DNA of 64,000 bases. It comes from Deltaproteobacteria bacterium (GTDB taxonomy: Bacteria; Myxococcota_A; UBA796; UBA2385). The stretch spans positions 62,001 through 126,000 of the forward strand of contig JAGYJW010000002.1 in NCBI GenBank assembly GCA_018401435.1. The letters are read 5' to 3'. Position 1 is the first letter of the stretch; each line of letters begins with the position of its first letter. The notes under the pieces were generated by a model. It had not been told where the DNA came from. It did not search any database and saw nothing but the letters and a program-made list of their open reading frames with translations. A program made the position numbers and the translations under genes. Below, one piece after another: positions 16,028-25,145 of the stretch.

Positions 16028-17956
16028 TCAGCCGCCCCGGGCCGGGGTGTCCAGGACCGCGTAGGGGTTGATCACCTCGGGGCGGCCCTCCTCCAGCCAG
16101 GTCTGCAAGAACCACAGCATCTGCAGCTTGCCCTCGTCGCTGGTGGGCGTGTCTACGTGGTAGGCCGGGCCCACTGATCCGCCGATGGTCACCCGATCGA
16201 ATTGGAAGAAGGCCGCGGTGGCGTTGCCGCCGTCGATATTGCCCACCACCGGGTCGGCCTCGGTGATCTGCAGAAGAGGGATCTCGAGGGCCACCGGCGC
16301 CATATGGGGCAGGTCCATGGCCTGGGCAAGGGCGAAGCCCGAGGTGCGGGGCACCACCTCGTCGTCCATGGCCACCTGCAGCAGCACGCTGGGGGCCGGC
16401 GCATCGTCGAAGCGGTCGGTCAGCACATGGGCCCCCCAGACCGCCGGATCCGAGGGGTCCACCAGGTGCTGGGCCACCGGCACCAGCCGGTCAAAGAGCG
16501 CGCGAGAGCCCACCAGGGCGATGATCAGGTCCTCGTACTGGCTGAGGCCGTCGGTGTCGGTGACGATGGTCATCAGCCGGCCGCCGCCCACGCTCAAGAC
16601 GCCGCCGGCCACCTCGTCGGTGAGGGCCAGAAGCTGCGGGCCCAGGATGGCCCCCAGGCTCACCCCCAGGTAGCCGACCTGATCGACGTCCAGATCGGCG
16701 TTCCCGTCCCCGTCCAGGTCCGGGGACTGCTTCAACAGCCGCAGCAGGCGCAGGCGGTCGAGGTTGGTCTGGTCGAAGTTGCCGCGAATCATCCGGGGCT
16801 GGATGGACAGGGTGGCCATGTCGATGCCCAGGAAGCGCAAGGCGTCGTCGGCGCCATCCCCCGAGGCGCCGGGGTGGTCGCCGTGCTCCACCGCCTCCAT
16901 GGCCACCACGGCGACGCCCGCTGCCAGGATGTTCTCGGCGACACGGTAGCCCTCGCCCCGGCTGCTCCCCAGCCCATGGCCATAGAGGACGATGGGGTAG
17001 GGGCCGCCGTCCAAGGAGGGCAGCCAGACGGTCACGGGGATCGGGCCCTCGGTGGGGGTCACGCTGGCATCGACCAGCCCCAGGGCGTTGCGGTGATCCA
17101 GCACCGTGGTCTCCAGCTCGCACTGGATGAGGTTGCCCCGGGGGCTGCAGGCGCCGGGCCCCGCCCAGGCCACCGGGTGCTCGGGCACCTCGGCGGAGAG
17201 CTGCTTCATGGGGCCGAGATCGTCGTGGGTGGTGAAGACCGTCAGCACGCTGATGTCATCGGGGATCAGCCCCAGGGCCTCCACCGCCGCCCGGTAGCGC
17301 GGCGCGGCCTCGGCCACCGTGGGGTCCTCGGGCTCGCCATGGAGCAGGTCGCGGGTGGTGGGGGCCGGGGCGATGCAGCCGCCATCCGCCGCGGGCGCAT
17401 CGGTGGTGAGCACCAGGGCGTGGGGGCTGCCCAGCCGCAGGGGGCGCAGGGGCCAGATCACGACGGTGAGCCCATCTTCGAGGATTCGGGCCTCGAAGGG
17501 CACCCGCTCGGGGCTCGCCCCGCTGAGGTCCACCAGCATCCAGCCCGGATCGCTGACCGAGGCCTCGGCGGTGGTGGGGGCCGCGGTGACCGGCGCATCA
17601 AAGCGCAGCAGCATGCCGCCCAAGGTGCCGAATCCGCTCAGGTCGCCCAGGCCCTCCACCGCGCTCTTGAGCAGGGCCGGCGTGCCGGCCAGCCAGGGCA
17701 CGGTGTCCTCGTCCACCCGCAAGCGGCGCCCGGTGGGGCTGGCCGGATCGGCGATCTCCAAGAGCCCGTCGGGGAAGAGCTCCAGCTCGGTGGCGGTCTT
17801 CGGGCTCCACTGGTGGCCCGTGCTGCCCTCACACCAGGCGGGCGGACTGTCATGGGCGCCATCGGCGCCATCGGCGCCATCGGACCCACCACCGCCCTTG
17901 TCCTGGCCACAGGCCACCAGGCAGAGGGGCAGCAGCCCCAAGCAGAGAGAACGCAA
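16028..17956 (-). CDS. Alpha/beta-hydrolase lipoprotein
   Basis: This 642-residue secreted lipoprotein has lipobox LVAC, an Asp/Gly/Ala linker (GGGGSDGADGADGAHDS) and a large C-terminal alpha/beta-hydrolase domain. The oxyanion region is PYPIVLYGHGLGSSRGEG near residue 340 and the nucleophile elbow is YLGVSLGAILGP near 450; a candidate acid/His pair lies downstream (AMDDEVVPRTSGF). The N-terminal 250 residues resemble a beta-sandwich. Bacterial lipase-like or esterase activity is likely, with unknown substrate. No ATG is available: a TTG at 17956 is the best start, with GAGG formed by the stop of the upstream gene seven bases before it, so translation is coupled to the PNGase F-like gene. Confidence 0.78.
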   Translation of the reverse strand: MRSLCLGLLPLCLVACGQDKGGGGSDGADGADGAHDSPPAWCEGSTGHQWSPKTATELELFPDGLLEIADPASPTGRRLRVDEDTVPWLAGTPALLKSAVEGLGDLSGFGTLGGMLLRFDAPVTAAPTTAEASVSDPGWMLVDLSGASPERVPFEARILEDGLTVVIWPLRPLRLGSPHALVLTTDAPAADGGCIAPAPTTRDLLHGEPEDPTVAEAAPRYRAAVEALGLIPDDISVLTVFTTHDDLGPMKQLSAEVPEHPVAWAGPGACSPRGNLIQCELETTVLDHRNALGLVDASVTPTEGPIPVTVWLPSLDGGPYPIVLYGHGLGSSRGEGYRVAENILAAGVAVVAMEAVEHGDHPGASGDGADDALRFLGIDMATLSIQPRMIRGNFDQTNLDRLRLLRLLKQSPDLDGDGNADLDVDQVGYLGVSLGAILGPQLLALTDEVAGGVLSVGGGRLMTIVTDTDGLSQYEDLIIALVGSRALFDRLVPVAQHLVDPSDPAVWGAHVLTDRFDDAPAPSVLLQVAMDDEVVPRTSGFALAQAMDLPHMAPVALEIPLLQITEADPVVGNIDGGNATAAFFQFDRVTIGGSVGPAYHVDTPTSDEGKLQMLWFLQTWLEEGRPEVINPYAVLDTPARGG

Positions 17957-17964
17957 GAAGAACC

Positions 17965-19698
17965 TCAGCGGTAGACGACGGCCCAGGAGCTGAGCACGAT
18001 GTTGCCATCTTGATCGGGGGGGTCGTCCCCGTTCAAGGTGGCCCGGTAGGTGAAGGTGGCGTCCTCGCCGGGCACCACATCGCCGGTCACATCGGCGATG
18101 AAGGCGGGGACCTCTTTTCCGGGGCACCAGCCGCCGCGTCCGAACCACCAGGTGCCGGCCTGGTTGGGCACGGTGCCCTCGTCGATCTGCTGCTCGCAGC
18201 CGGTGCTGGTGCCCGCCGTGCTGTAGCCCTGCTCATAGGTGCTGCTGCCCACGCTGAAGGCGTGGCTGTGGCGGCAGAACTCGGCGCAGCTGGTGGTGGC
18301 ATCGGAGCCATGCCCGGTGATGATGGCCCGCAGCTCGACCTTGGCGGCATCGGCGGGAATGGGCACGGTGACGGGATCCCGGTCGTTGTAGCTGCTGTTG
18401 AAGGCGCCCCCGGTGAAGAGCTCGATGGCCTCGCGGGGGGCCACGCCCTTGCCCTGGTTGGACAGGCGCAGCTTGAGGGTCACGCCGGTGGGCTGCACAT
18501 TCCAGGAGGGCGCCCAGGAGTAGCGGATGGTGCGCTCCCCGCCGTCCTGCAGCCAGGCCAGGGCATGGGTGGCGTCCAGCACCCAGTGGCTCTCGCGGTG
18601 GTAGGTCGTGATGAAGCGGCCCATCTCCAGCCAGCGCTCGCTGGCCTCGTCCCAGAGGAATAGATGGGCGAGGTAGTCCCAGGCGCCGCAGTTGCCGATC
18701 TCGTGGCCGTCCTTGTCCGGACACTCCATCAGCACCTCGATCTCGAGGGTGTCGAAGCCCGCCATGGTCTCGGCGTCGGGCAGCACCATGGGGCCGTCCT
18801 CGTACTCTTCGATGACGTCGCCACCAAAGATGGGGATCTCGACCACCTCGAACTCGGCCATGCGCTGGTCGCGCTCCGCTTCGAAGTTGAAGAACTCGGC
18901 CTCGCCGGCCACCTGGGAGAGGCGCCACTCCCAGGGCCAGTCCAGGGAGGCGTCATAGGCGCCCACGGCCGAGAAGTAGCCCAGCCCGCGGATGCGCTGG
19001 CTGCGATCGATGCCGAAGCCGGTGAGGGCGAGGCCGCTGGCCGCGAAGGCGTCCCCCACCAGCCCGTCCAGGCCGGCGGTGGTGCCGTCCACCACGTGCA
19101 GGCGGTCGAACCACCAGGCGGCGTCGGACTCGCGCATGCCCGACAGCTCGTCGTCGATTTCGGCCTGCATGGCCGCGCCGAACTCCTCGCCCTCGGCAGA
19201 GTCGGCACTGTCGACAACAAAGAAGTAGTGCACATTCTCGGGGCTGCGCCGCAACAGATCCCGGATGCCGCCAAACCAGAAGCTGCTGCGGTCGGCGTCG
19301 CTGACGGTCAGGTAGTGGGGGATGAAGAGGTAGTTGTCGCAGCCCGACCAGTTCTCAGACAGGGTCCATTCGGTGCCATCCCGCAGGGGCACGGTGAAGT
19401 CACCGGCCGGCTGCCAGCGGCGCATGGCCTCGGGGCCCGCCGCATCGAATTCCCGAATCGGCAGGTCCAGGTCGGTGCAGGCCTCGAGGTGGTTGACCAG
19501 GTCTTCGCCGTCATCGCCATCGGTGCCGTCGGTGCCATCCGAGGCGTCTGCGCCATCGGTGCCATCGGTGCCATCGGCGCCATCCGAGGCGTCCGCGCCA
19601 TCGGTGCCATCGCCACCATCCGCGGCTGGCAGGTCCTTCTCGCCGGTGCAGGCCAGGGCGGGAAAGGCGAGCAGGGCCAGGAGCGTCGCGCGGGTCAT
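17965..19698 (-). CDS. PNGase F-like peptide-N-glycosidase lipoprotein
   Basis: The 577-residue product is a lipoprotein (lipobox ALAC) with a 40-residue collagen-like Asp/Gly/Thr linker. The C-terminal half carries the PNGase F C-domain pattern: CGAWDYLAHLFLW, ITGHGSDATTSCAEFCRHSH, then SGCEQQ-like cysteines and AGTWWFGRGGWCPGKEVPAF. PNGase F removes N-linked glycans from proteins by cleaving the Asn amide bond; here that would occur on the cell surface or outside, on host, prey or detrital glycoproteins. The central region includes acidic residues that could serve catalysis, but I cannot align the active-site Asp/Glu residues with certainty. It is first in a two-gene operon with the hydrolase lipoprotein. 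Confidence 0.8.
   Translation of the reverse strand: MTRATLLALLAFPALACTGEKDLPAADGGDGTDGADASDGADGTDGTDGADASDGTDGTDGDDGEDLVNHLEACTDLDLPIREFDAAGPEAMRRWQPAGDFTVPLRDGTEWTLSENWSGCDNYLFIPHYLTVSDADRSSFWFGGIRDLLRRSPENVHYFFVVDSADSAEGEEFGAAMQAEIDDELSGMRESDAAWWFDRLHVVDGTTAGLDGLVGDAFAASGLALTGFGIDRSQRIRGLGYFSAVGAYDASLDWPWEWRLSQVAGEAEFFNFEAERDQRMAEFEVVEIPIFGGDVIEEYEDGPMVLPDAETMAGFDTLEIEVLMECPDKDGHEIGNCGAWDYLAHLFLWDEASERWLEMGRFITTYHRESHWVLDATHALAWLQDGGERTIRYSWAPSWNVQPTGVTLKLRLSNQGKGVAPREAIELFTGGAFNSSYNDRDPVTVPIPADAAKVELRAIITGHGSDATTSCAEFCRHSHAFSVGSSTYEQGYSTAGTSTGCEQQIDEGTVPNQAGTWWFGRGGWCPGKEVPAFIADVTGDVVPGEDATFTYRATLNGDDPPDQDGNIVLSSWAVVYR
19497..19625. repeat. Collagen-like Asp-Gly/Ala repeat coding segment
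   Basis: Short repeats of the complement of GAT GGC ACC/GCC encode (DG[TA])n with interspersed DAS, the linker between lipid anchor and enzyme domain of the PNGase F-like protein. Shorter versions occur in the neighbouring hydrolase (17850-17890) and elsewhere in the window. Confidence 0.8.
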
Positions 19699-19811
19699 GG
19701 GGCCTCCAGATGCTGTGCGGCGGTCGGCCATCATACACGGCCAGGCCGGCCTTGCCAGCGGGAAAGGACGCCCGGACCGGCGCGGCGCGAGGCCTCGGAT
19801 AGGTCTGTCCA

Positions 19812-21271
19812 ATGGACGTCTTCGACTTTGCGGTGGTGGGAGCCGGCTTTGGCGGCCTGGCCGGCGCCTTGACCCTGGCCACAGCGGGCCACAGGGTGCT
19901 GCTGCTGGAGGCCCTGAAGGTCCCCGGCGGCTGCGCCTCCAGCTTTCAACGGCAGGGCGCCTCCTATGAGGCGGGGGCCACCCTGTTCAGCGGCCTGGGA
20001 CAGGAGGGGCTCTTCGGGCGGTGGAAGCGCGAGCACGATCTCGACGTGGACTTCATCTTCCCCGATCCGGCGGTCGAGCTGCGGGCCCCGGGCCTGCGCT
20101 TGCCCATCGGCACCGACAAGGCCGCCTTCATCGACGGCCTCTGCGCCTTGCCCGGCGCCCCCGAGGCCGGCCTGCGCGCCTTCTTCGCCGAGCAGGGGCG
20201 GGTGGCCGACGCCTTGTGGCCGGTGCTGACGACCCCGGGCGCCTGCCGCCCTTCGGCCCGGGGGCCTGGGCCTGGCACCTGGGTCGGGCCCACCGCTACG
20301 CCCCCTTGCTGCGCCATCTGGGTCGGCCCGCCCTCGACGCGCTGCGCCGCCATGGCGTCGCGGACTGGCGACCCCTGCGCGCCTGGGGGGACGCCCTCAG
20401 CCAGATCACCGTTCAGGCCAGCCTGGCCGAGGCCGAGGCCCCCTTCGCCTTGTCCACCCTCGACTACCCCTTTCGCGGCACCGGCCATGTGCACGGGGGC
20501 ATCGGGCGGCTGGCCCTGGCCTTGACCGGGGCCATCGAGAGGGCAGGCGGCACGGTGCAGTTCGCCACCCGGGTGCGCGGCCTCCACCCGACCCGGGGCG
20601 GCTGGCGCATCGACGGGCGCGGGGGGCCCTGGCAGGCACGGCAGGTGCTGTGCAATCTGCTGCCCCAGGCCCTGCAGGGGCTACTTGAAGATGAAGTCAG
20701 CGCGCCCATTCTCGACCCACTGGCCGGTGCGGTGACCGAGGGCTGGACCGCGGTGATGCGCTACCTGCGCCTGCGGCCCGACCCGACCCTGCGCCCCGAG
20801 GCCCACCACCTGGAGCTGATCGCCGACACCGACCAGCCCTTTGTGGAAGGCAACCACATCTTCGTGTCCATCAGCGGCGCCGACGAGGGGCGGGGCCCCG
20901 ATGGCCAACGCACGGTCACCGTCAGCACCCACCTCGCCCCCAGCCGCCTGCAGCAGGGACCCGCCCAGGTGGTGGCGGCCGTCCAGGCCCGCATGGCGCA
21001 GACCCAGGCCGCGCTGGCGCCGGAGATTGAGGCCCTGGTCTGCCACGAGATGACCGCCAGCCCGCGCACCTGGCAGCGCTTCACCGGTCGCCCCGGGGGC
21101 CTGGTGGGCGGGGTGCCCCGGCGGGTGGGCCTGCACCACTACCGGCAGCTGGGCCCCACGGCCGTCCTGCCCGGCCTGTGGCTGGTGGGCGACGCGGTCT
21201 TTCCCGGGCAGAGCACCCTGGCCACCGCCTTGGGGGGCGCTGCGGCAGCCCGCGCGGCCCTGGCCGCCTGA
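19812..21271 (+). CDS. Phytoene desaturase/CrtISO-like FAD oxidoreductase (frameshifted)
   Basis: The N terminus has the dinucleotide motif VVGAGFGGLAGALTLATAGH and VPGGCASSFQRQG typical of the CrtI/CrtISO amine-oxidase-like group, and the C terminus has GLWLVGDAVFPGQSTLATAL. It should be a flavoprotein acting on carotenoid or other isoprenoid chains. The frame changes once near 20225-20250, between WPVL and RLPPFGPGAW; the family layout continues across it, and the total length of about 486 residues is normal. It is divergent from the PNGase F operon and convergent with the next gene. A carotenoid cleavage oxygenase is encoded 16 kb away, but no link is shown. Confidence 0.8.
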
Positions 21272-21277
21272 GGGCCC

Positions 21278-21823
21278 TCAGCCGCCCAGCATGCCCGCCT
21301 TGAGCTTGGCCGAAGCCGGCGCCGGCCCGAGGTAGATGGACCAGACGGCCTTCATGAAGTCCAGGCCTGCGATGGTGCCCTTGGTCTGCCCGTTGAAATC
21401 CACGGTAATGCCCGCCCCCGGCACATAGTCCAGGGTGACCACATCACCGGCATGCACGGTGGCCATCATGCCGGAGAGCTTGGCGAAGGCGGGCGCCAGG
21501 GCGTCTTTGTTGGGGAGCTGGGCCAGGCCCTCGGCAAAGGTCTCCTTCATCTGGTCTGCGGTGACCTCCTTGTAGATGAAGGACATCACGATGCGCTTGG
21601 GCACATCGGCCTGGATGGCCTCTTCTGCGCTCTTGGTCCTGGCGGGCAGGTAGAGGGTGCCCACGTAGATGTCGATGAAGTACTTCTCGCGCAGGCCCAT
21701 GCCATTGAGCACCAAGGTCTGGCCGCCCACCTGGGCGCTGTCGGGCAGGGTCACCCCCGCGAGGCTGCCGGCCTGGGCCGGGCTGAGGGCGAGGAGCAGC
21801 GGGAGCAGGAAGGTGGCAGCCAT
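21278..21823 (-). CDS. Secreted chalcone-isomerase-like protein
   Basis: After a signal peptide (MAATFLLPLLLALSPAQA) the 181-residue protein matches the chalcone-isomerase-like fold: GVTLPDSAQVGGQTLVLNGM, then KYFIDIYVGTLYLPA, IVMSFIYKEVTADQM, and a C-terminal WSIYLGPAPASAKLKAGMLG. Such bacterial proteins are periplasmic and probably bind fatty acids or similar ligands; enzymatic activity is not established. The ATG at 21823 follows AAGGAGGG on the minus strand... the longer start adds three residues only. It converges with the CrtI-like gene. Confidence 0.82.
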   Translation of the reverse strand: MAATFLLPLLLALSPAQAGSLAGVTLPDSAQVGGQTLVLNGMGLREKYFIDIYVGTLYLPARTKSAEEAIQADVPKRIVMSFIYKEVTADQMKETFAEGLAQLPNKDALAPAFAKLSGMMATVHAGDVVTLDYVPGAGITVDFNGQTKGTIAGLDFMKAVWSIYLGPAPASAKLKAGMLGG

Positions 21824-21913
21824 GGGGTTCTCCAAGGAGGGTGGGCCGGGGTGGCCCGCAGCAGGGACGGCCGGGTTGCCGCGACCTTCAGGGCGCGGGC
21901 CGCAAGCCGGGCT

Positions 21914-22648
21914 TCAGGGCAGGGTGCGGGTCACCCCACGCTCCCAACCTCCATAGAGGGGATTGGGCAGGACGAAGTAGCGAACACCGAACTGAGCGTC
22001 CCAATCGACAGCTTCTTCGCCGACTTCCGGGAAGTCCCCAATATTGTCGCCCAGGTAGACCAGGGGGGTCAGCGCCTTGCCGGTGGAGCAGGCGCCGCTG
22101 CCGGCGCGCACTTCGCCCCGGCGGGCCACCTTGTTGTAGGCCTTGTCGTCGGCCTTGGCCAGACAGAGCAGGTCGCCATCGGCCCACAGGCCCTCTGCCG
22201 CGAGGTTCTCGCGGGTGGCGACGGTGGTGCTGTCGCCGCGGTTGGTGATGAAGACCACCGTGCCGCCCGCCTCCCGCGCGGCGGTGACGAATTCGCGGGC
22301 CCCGGGGATGGCGGCGGCCTGGCGGCGCTCGCACCAGGCATTCCAGGAGCCGGACTCGAAGCCCACCCCATAGGCCAGGCGCTCCAGCTGGTAGGTGGAG
22401 TTGTCGAGGGCCGTCTCGTCCACGTCCAAGATGACGGCCCAGCCCTTCTTCTTGGCCTTCTTGGCCTCCACCAGCATCGCCTGGGCGGCCTGTCGGTAGG
22501 TCTGCTGGGTGAGCTTCTGGTATTCGATGCTGTCCCGCATCCACTTGAGCTGCTGACCGCTGGGGGCCGCGCCATGGCCGAAGGCCGGCGCCGTGGGGGC
22601 CTCGGCCAGGGCGATCGTCGAGAGGAACAGGGAGAGCAACATCCACAT
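21914..22648 (-). CDS. Class B/e(P4)-type acid phosphatase (HAD superfamily), exported
   Basis: The 244-residue protein has a signal peptide (MWMLLSLFLSTIALAEA) and the HAD phosphatase core: VILDVDETALDNSTYQ with the nucleophile Asp pair near residue 80, VVFITNRGDST as motif II, and VYLGDNIGDFPEV with the metal-binding acids. The spacing and the WNAWCERRQA segment fit the HAD acid phosphatase group that includes lipoprotein e(P4). There is no lipobox Cys, so it is likely free in the periplasm or secreted. It would hydrolyse phosphomonoesters such as nucleotides. Confidence 0.85.
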   Translation of the reverse strand: MWMLLSLFLSTIALAEAPTAPAFGHGAAPSGQQLKWMRDSIEYQKLTQQTYRQAAQAMLVEAKKAKKKGWAVILDVDETALDNSTYQLERLAYGVGFESGSWNAWCERRQAAAIPGAREFVTAAREAGGTVVFITNRGDSTTVATRENLAAEGLWADGDLLCLAKADDKAYNKVARRGEVRAGSGACSTGKALTPLVYLGDNIGDFPEVGEEAVDWDAQFGVRYFVLPNPLYGGWERGVTRTLP

Positions 22649-22818
22649 GGCGAGACTCCTGGCGCGGGTCGGGGAGGTAGCGACGACCCCGAGCTGTCCC
22701 GGAGGCGCGACGCGCTGCAGGCGAAGGCGCTCGGCCCTGCCCGCCGACCTCCGATTAACCGATGGGGCGGCAGCGCCCCGCGATCGCAATAGGGTCGTCC
22801 CCCACCCCGGAGACGCCC

Positions 22819-23127
22819 ATGGACGCCGCCACCCGCACCGAGATCGAAGCCGCCGCCTTTCGCAGCCTGGTCGCGCACCTGCAGGCCCGCACCGATGTGC
22901 AGAATATCGACCTGATGAACCTCGCCGGCTTCTGCCGCAACTGCCTGGGCAAGTGGCTGCACGCCGCCGCGGTCTCCCGCGATGCGGATATGAGCCCCGA
23001 AGAGGCCCGGGACGCCATCTATGGCATGCCCTATGACGACTGGAAGAAGCTGCACCAGGCGCCGGCCAGCCCCGAGCAGCTGGCCCGCTTCGCAGAGACG
23101 GCACCCCAGCACGCCAAGCACGGCTGA
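22819..23127 (+). CDS. DUF1244 family protein
   Basis: The 102-residue protein matches DUF1244: a helical N terminus (AAAFRSLVAHLQARTDVQNI), the conserved DLMNLAGFCRNCLGKWL and EARDAIYGMPYDDWKKLHQ. The CRNC pair is a family hallmark and may bind metal; function is unknown. The ATG at 22819 is preceded by CCGGAGACGCCC. It stands alone between divergently and convergently oriented neighbours. Confidence 0.85.
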   Translation: MDAATRTEIEAAAFRSLVAHLQARTDVQNIDLMNLAGFCRNCLGKWLHAAAVSRDADMSPEEARDAIYGMPYDDWKKLHQAPASPEQLARFAETAPQHAKHG

Positions 23128-23133
23128 AGGCCG

Positions 23134-23736
23134 CTACTGCAGGCTGTCGGCCAGCTCGGCCAGCCGTGCGCCCCCATCCCGAAAGACGGGCCAGCCATCG
23201 CCCACCAGCACGGCGCGGATGTTGGGAAGGGCCGCGAGGCGGCGCACCGACCCCACCGCCGCGGCGCGGTCCTTGAGCTTGTCGGCGGGCAGCATCATCA
23301 AGGAGCCCCCTCGGTGGGCCCGCACCAGGTCGCCAGTGACCAGGGTGTCGCCATCGATCAGCAGGGCCAGCTCTCCCGGCGTCTTGCTGCCATCGAGGGC
23401 CAGGGCCAGCACCCCGTCGATCACCGTGTCGCCGTCGGCCAGCCAGCGCCCGCAGTCCAGCCCCAGGGCGCCCTGCTCGGCCAAGGGGCCCATCAGCAGC
23501 GCGCCGGTGCGGGCGGCGATGTCGCCGGCGGCCCGCGTGTGGTCCGAGTTGGTGACCACGATCCAGCGCACGGGACCCAAGCTGCCCAGGTGGGCCAGGT
23601 CGTGGTCTGACAGCGGCATGGGGTCGATGAGCAGGCAGCCGTCGGGCCGCACCAGGCAGGTGCCGTTGAAGTCCACGTTGCGGGCGCGGTCAAAGGCCGA
23701 CCAGCTGTAGAGGTCGGGGCGGTGCAGGGCTTTCAC
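23134..23736 (-). CDS. Metallo-beta-lactamase-like hydrolase
   Basis: This 200-residue protein looks like a compact MBL-fold protein: CLVRPDGCLLIDPMPL (strand and loop), WIVVTNSDHTRAAGDIA in place of HxHxDH, GELALLIDGDTLVTGDLV and a C-terminal VLVGDGWPVFRDG. The metal site is weakened: the usual HxHxDH reads NSDH, so activity needs caution. The GTG start at 23736 overlaps the TGA of the upstream DUF4105 gene, indicating translational coupling. It converges with the DUF1244 gene, 6 bases apart. Confidence 0.72.
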   Translation of the reverse strand: MKALHRPDLYSWSAFDRARNVDFNGTCLVRPDGCLLIDPMPLSDHDLAHLGSLGPVRWIVVTNSDHTRAAGDIAARTGALLMGPLAEQGALGLDCGRWLADGDTVIDGVLALALDGSKTPGELALLIDGDTLVTGDLVRAHRGGSLMMLPADKLKDRAAAVGSVRRLAALPNIRAVLVGDGWPVFRDGGARLAELADSLQ

Positions 23737-24941
23737 GGAGGGCTCCGGGGCGGAAGGGCGGCGAGGGCGAAGGCGGCGAGCAGGGGGGGCCATAGCAGGC
23801 CCACCCGGGCCAGGTTGGCCGGCCCGCCCAGGGGCAGCAGGGCGAGGAGGCCGAAGAGCGCGAGCAGGCCGGTGAAGGGGCGGGCCCAGGCCGGGCGGCG
23901 CCCCCGGGCCCAGGCCCAGGCCAGGGGCAGCAGGCCCAGGTGCAGGGGGTTGGCCAGCAGCAGGCCCGGGTTGGCCCGGAACTCCTCCAAGGCGCTGAGG
24001 CCCCACAGCAGCAGGCCCACCGTGCCCAGCAGGCCCAGGAGCAGCCCCAGGACCGCCAGGGCGAGGGCCGCGAAGATGCGCCCGGGGCGCCCACCAAAGC
24101 GCCCGGGCACCAGCAGAAGGGCGCCCCCCAGCAGGCCCAGCCCGAGAGCGCGCGGGCGCGGATCGGGCCGCGTGGCCGGCGCCCAAGACAAGGCGCCTTC
24201 CGAGAGCTGGCAGGCCTCCCCCAGCAGGGCGACCTGCCCACCTCGGCCATCCTCCACCCGCACCCCGGAGAGGGTCCGATCCAGAAGATCGGGCAGGAAC
24301 CCTGCATCATACTGGGTCATGGGCTGGTCCACCGAGGGCCCGGCCAACAGGTCCAAGGCCAGACCCGCCCAGGGCACCCGGTCCAGGTGGCGCTGCACCT
24401 CGTCGCGGGGGCTGTGGGGCCAGGGCGCGGCCAGCTTCTGTTGCAAGGCGCCGTCCAGGCCTTCATCCAGGAGGTCCCGCACCGCGGTGGCGCAGCTGCG
24501 ATCGCGCCAATGAAAGAGGCTGTAGGCGTCGAGATCGGCCCGGATGCCCAGCAGGCCCGCCACCACCCGGGCCTGGGCGTCGGGGGGCAGGTGGATGCGC
24601 CGGGCCACCGCGGGGCGGTCGGTGCGCCGGTAGGACCGGGCCTCTCGGGCCGGGGGCTCCACCTGCCAGCGGCACTCCAGGCTGCCCAGCAGCAGCGAGG
24701 ACAGGGGCTCCTGGCGCCGGCTGTCGATGACGCCGAACTCCCACACCCGGTCGATGCCCAGGGCCCCGTCCCGCAGCCACAAGGAGCTGTGGCCCAGGAA
24801 GGAGAAGGGCTCGTGCCCGGGCGCCGCGGTGATCAAGTAGAGGGCGGGATCCTCCAGCGGATCCGGGGGCCCAGACGGGCAGGCTGGCAGCGGTGTCCCG
24901 TGGGCAGAGACCAGGGCGAGGATGGGCAGCCAGAGCATCAT
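23733..24941 (-). CDS. DUF4105 (Lnb N-terminal-like) membrane protein
   Basis: The 402-residue protein begins with a signal peptide, then a DUF4105 domain: GHEPFSFLGHSSLWLRD, DRVWEFGVIDSRR, and YSLFHWRDRSCATAVRDLLD with the conserved Cys after a polar pair. The last 150 residues form several membrane helices rich in Leu, Gly and Ala. DUF4105 is related to the NlpC/P60-like cysteine peptidase fold and the Lnb region of some sugar hydrolases; its reaction is unknown. It is the first gene of a two-gene unit with the MBL-like protein. Confidence 0.78.
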   Translation of the reverse strand: MMLWLPILALVSAHGTPLPACPSGPPDPLEDPALYLITAAPGHEPFSFLGHSSLWLRDGALGIDRVWEFGVIDSRRQEPLSSLLLGSLECRWQVEPPAREARSYRRTDRPAVARRIHLPPDAQARVVAGLLGIRADLDAYSLFHWRDRSCATAVRDLLDEGLDGALQQKLAAPWPHSPRDEVQRHLDRVPWAGLALDLLAGPSVDQPMTQYDAGFLPDLLDRTLSGVRVEDGRGGQVALLGEACQLSEGALSWAPATRPDPRPRALGLGLLGGALLLVPGRFGGRPGRIFAALALAVLGLLLGLLGTVGLLLWGLSALEEFRANPGLLLANPLHLGLLPLAWAWARGRRPAWARPFTGLLALFGLLALLPLGGPANLARVGLLWPPLLAAFALAALPPRSPP

Positions 24942-25145
24942 GCGGGGCTAATGCGGGCGGGCAGGGGGAGCACCTTGGCGAGGGATGCAGCCGCGCGGGG
25001 CCGAGCCGGTACGGCGTCGCCGTCCCATGCGGCGCCTGCGACCCACCCGGCCCCCTGCCAGAGCGGGTCCAAGGGGGACGGCCTTTGAAGCCCCGCGACG
25101 CGTCCGCGCTGTGTAGGCTGGCGGCGCTTCTCGATCGGGACCCCC

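Noticed and set aside
16202..17974. Plus-strand frame of 590 codons opposite the hydrolase lipoprotein
   Set aside because: Shadow of the minus-strand gene, whose lipobox, linker and GxSxG motif are clear. The plus frame is full of His, Gln and Gly without any domain.
18664..19872. Plus-strand frame of 402 codons opposite the PNGase F-like gene
   Set aside because: Same reason: the sense gene has family cysteines and a signal peptide; the antisense frame has none.
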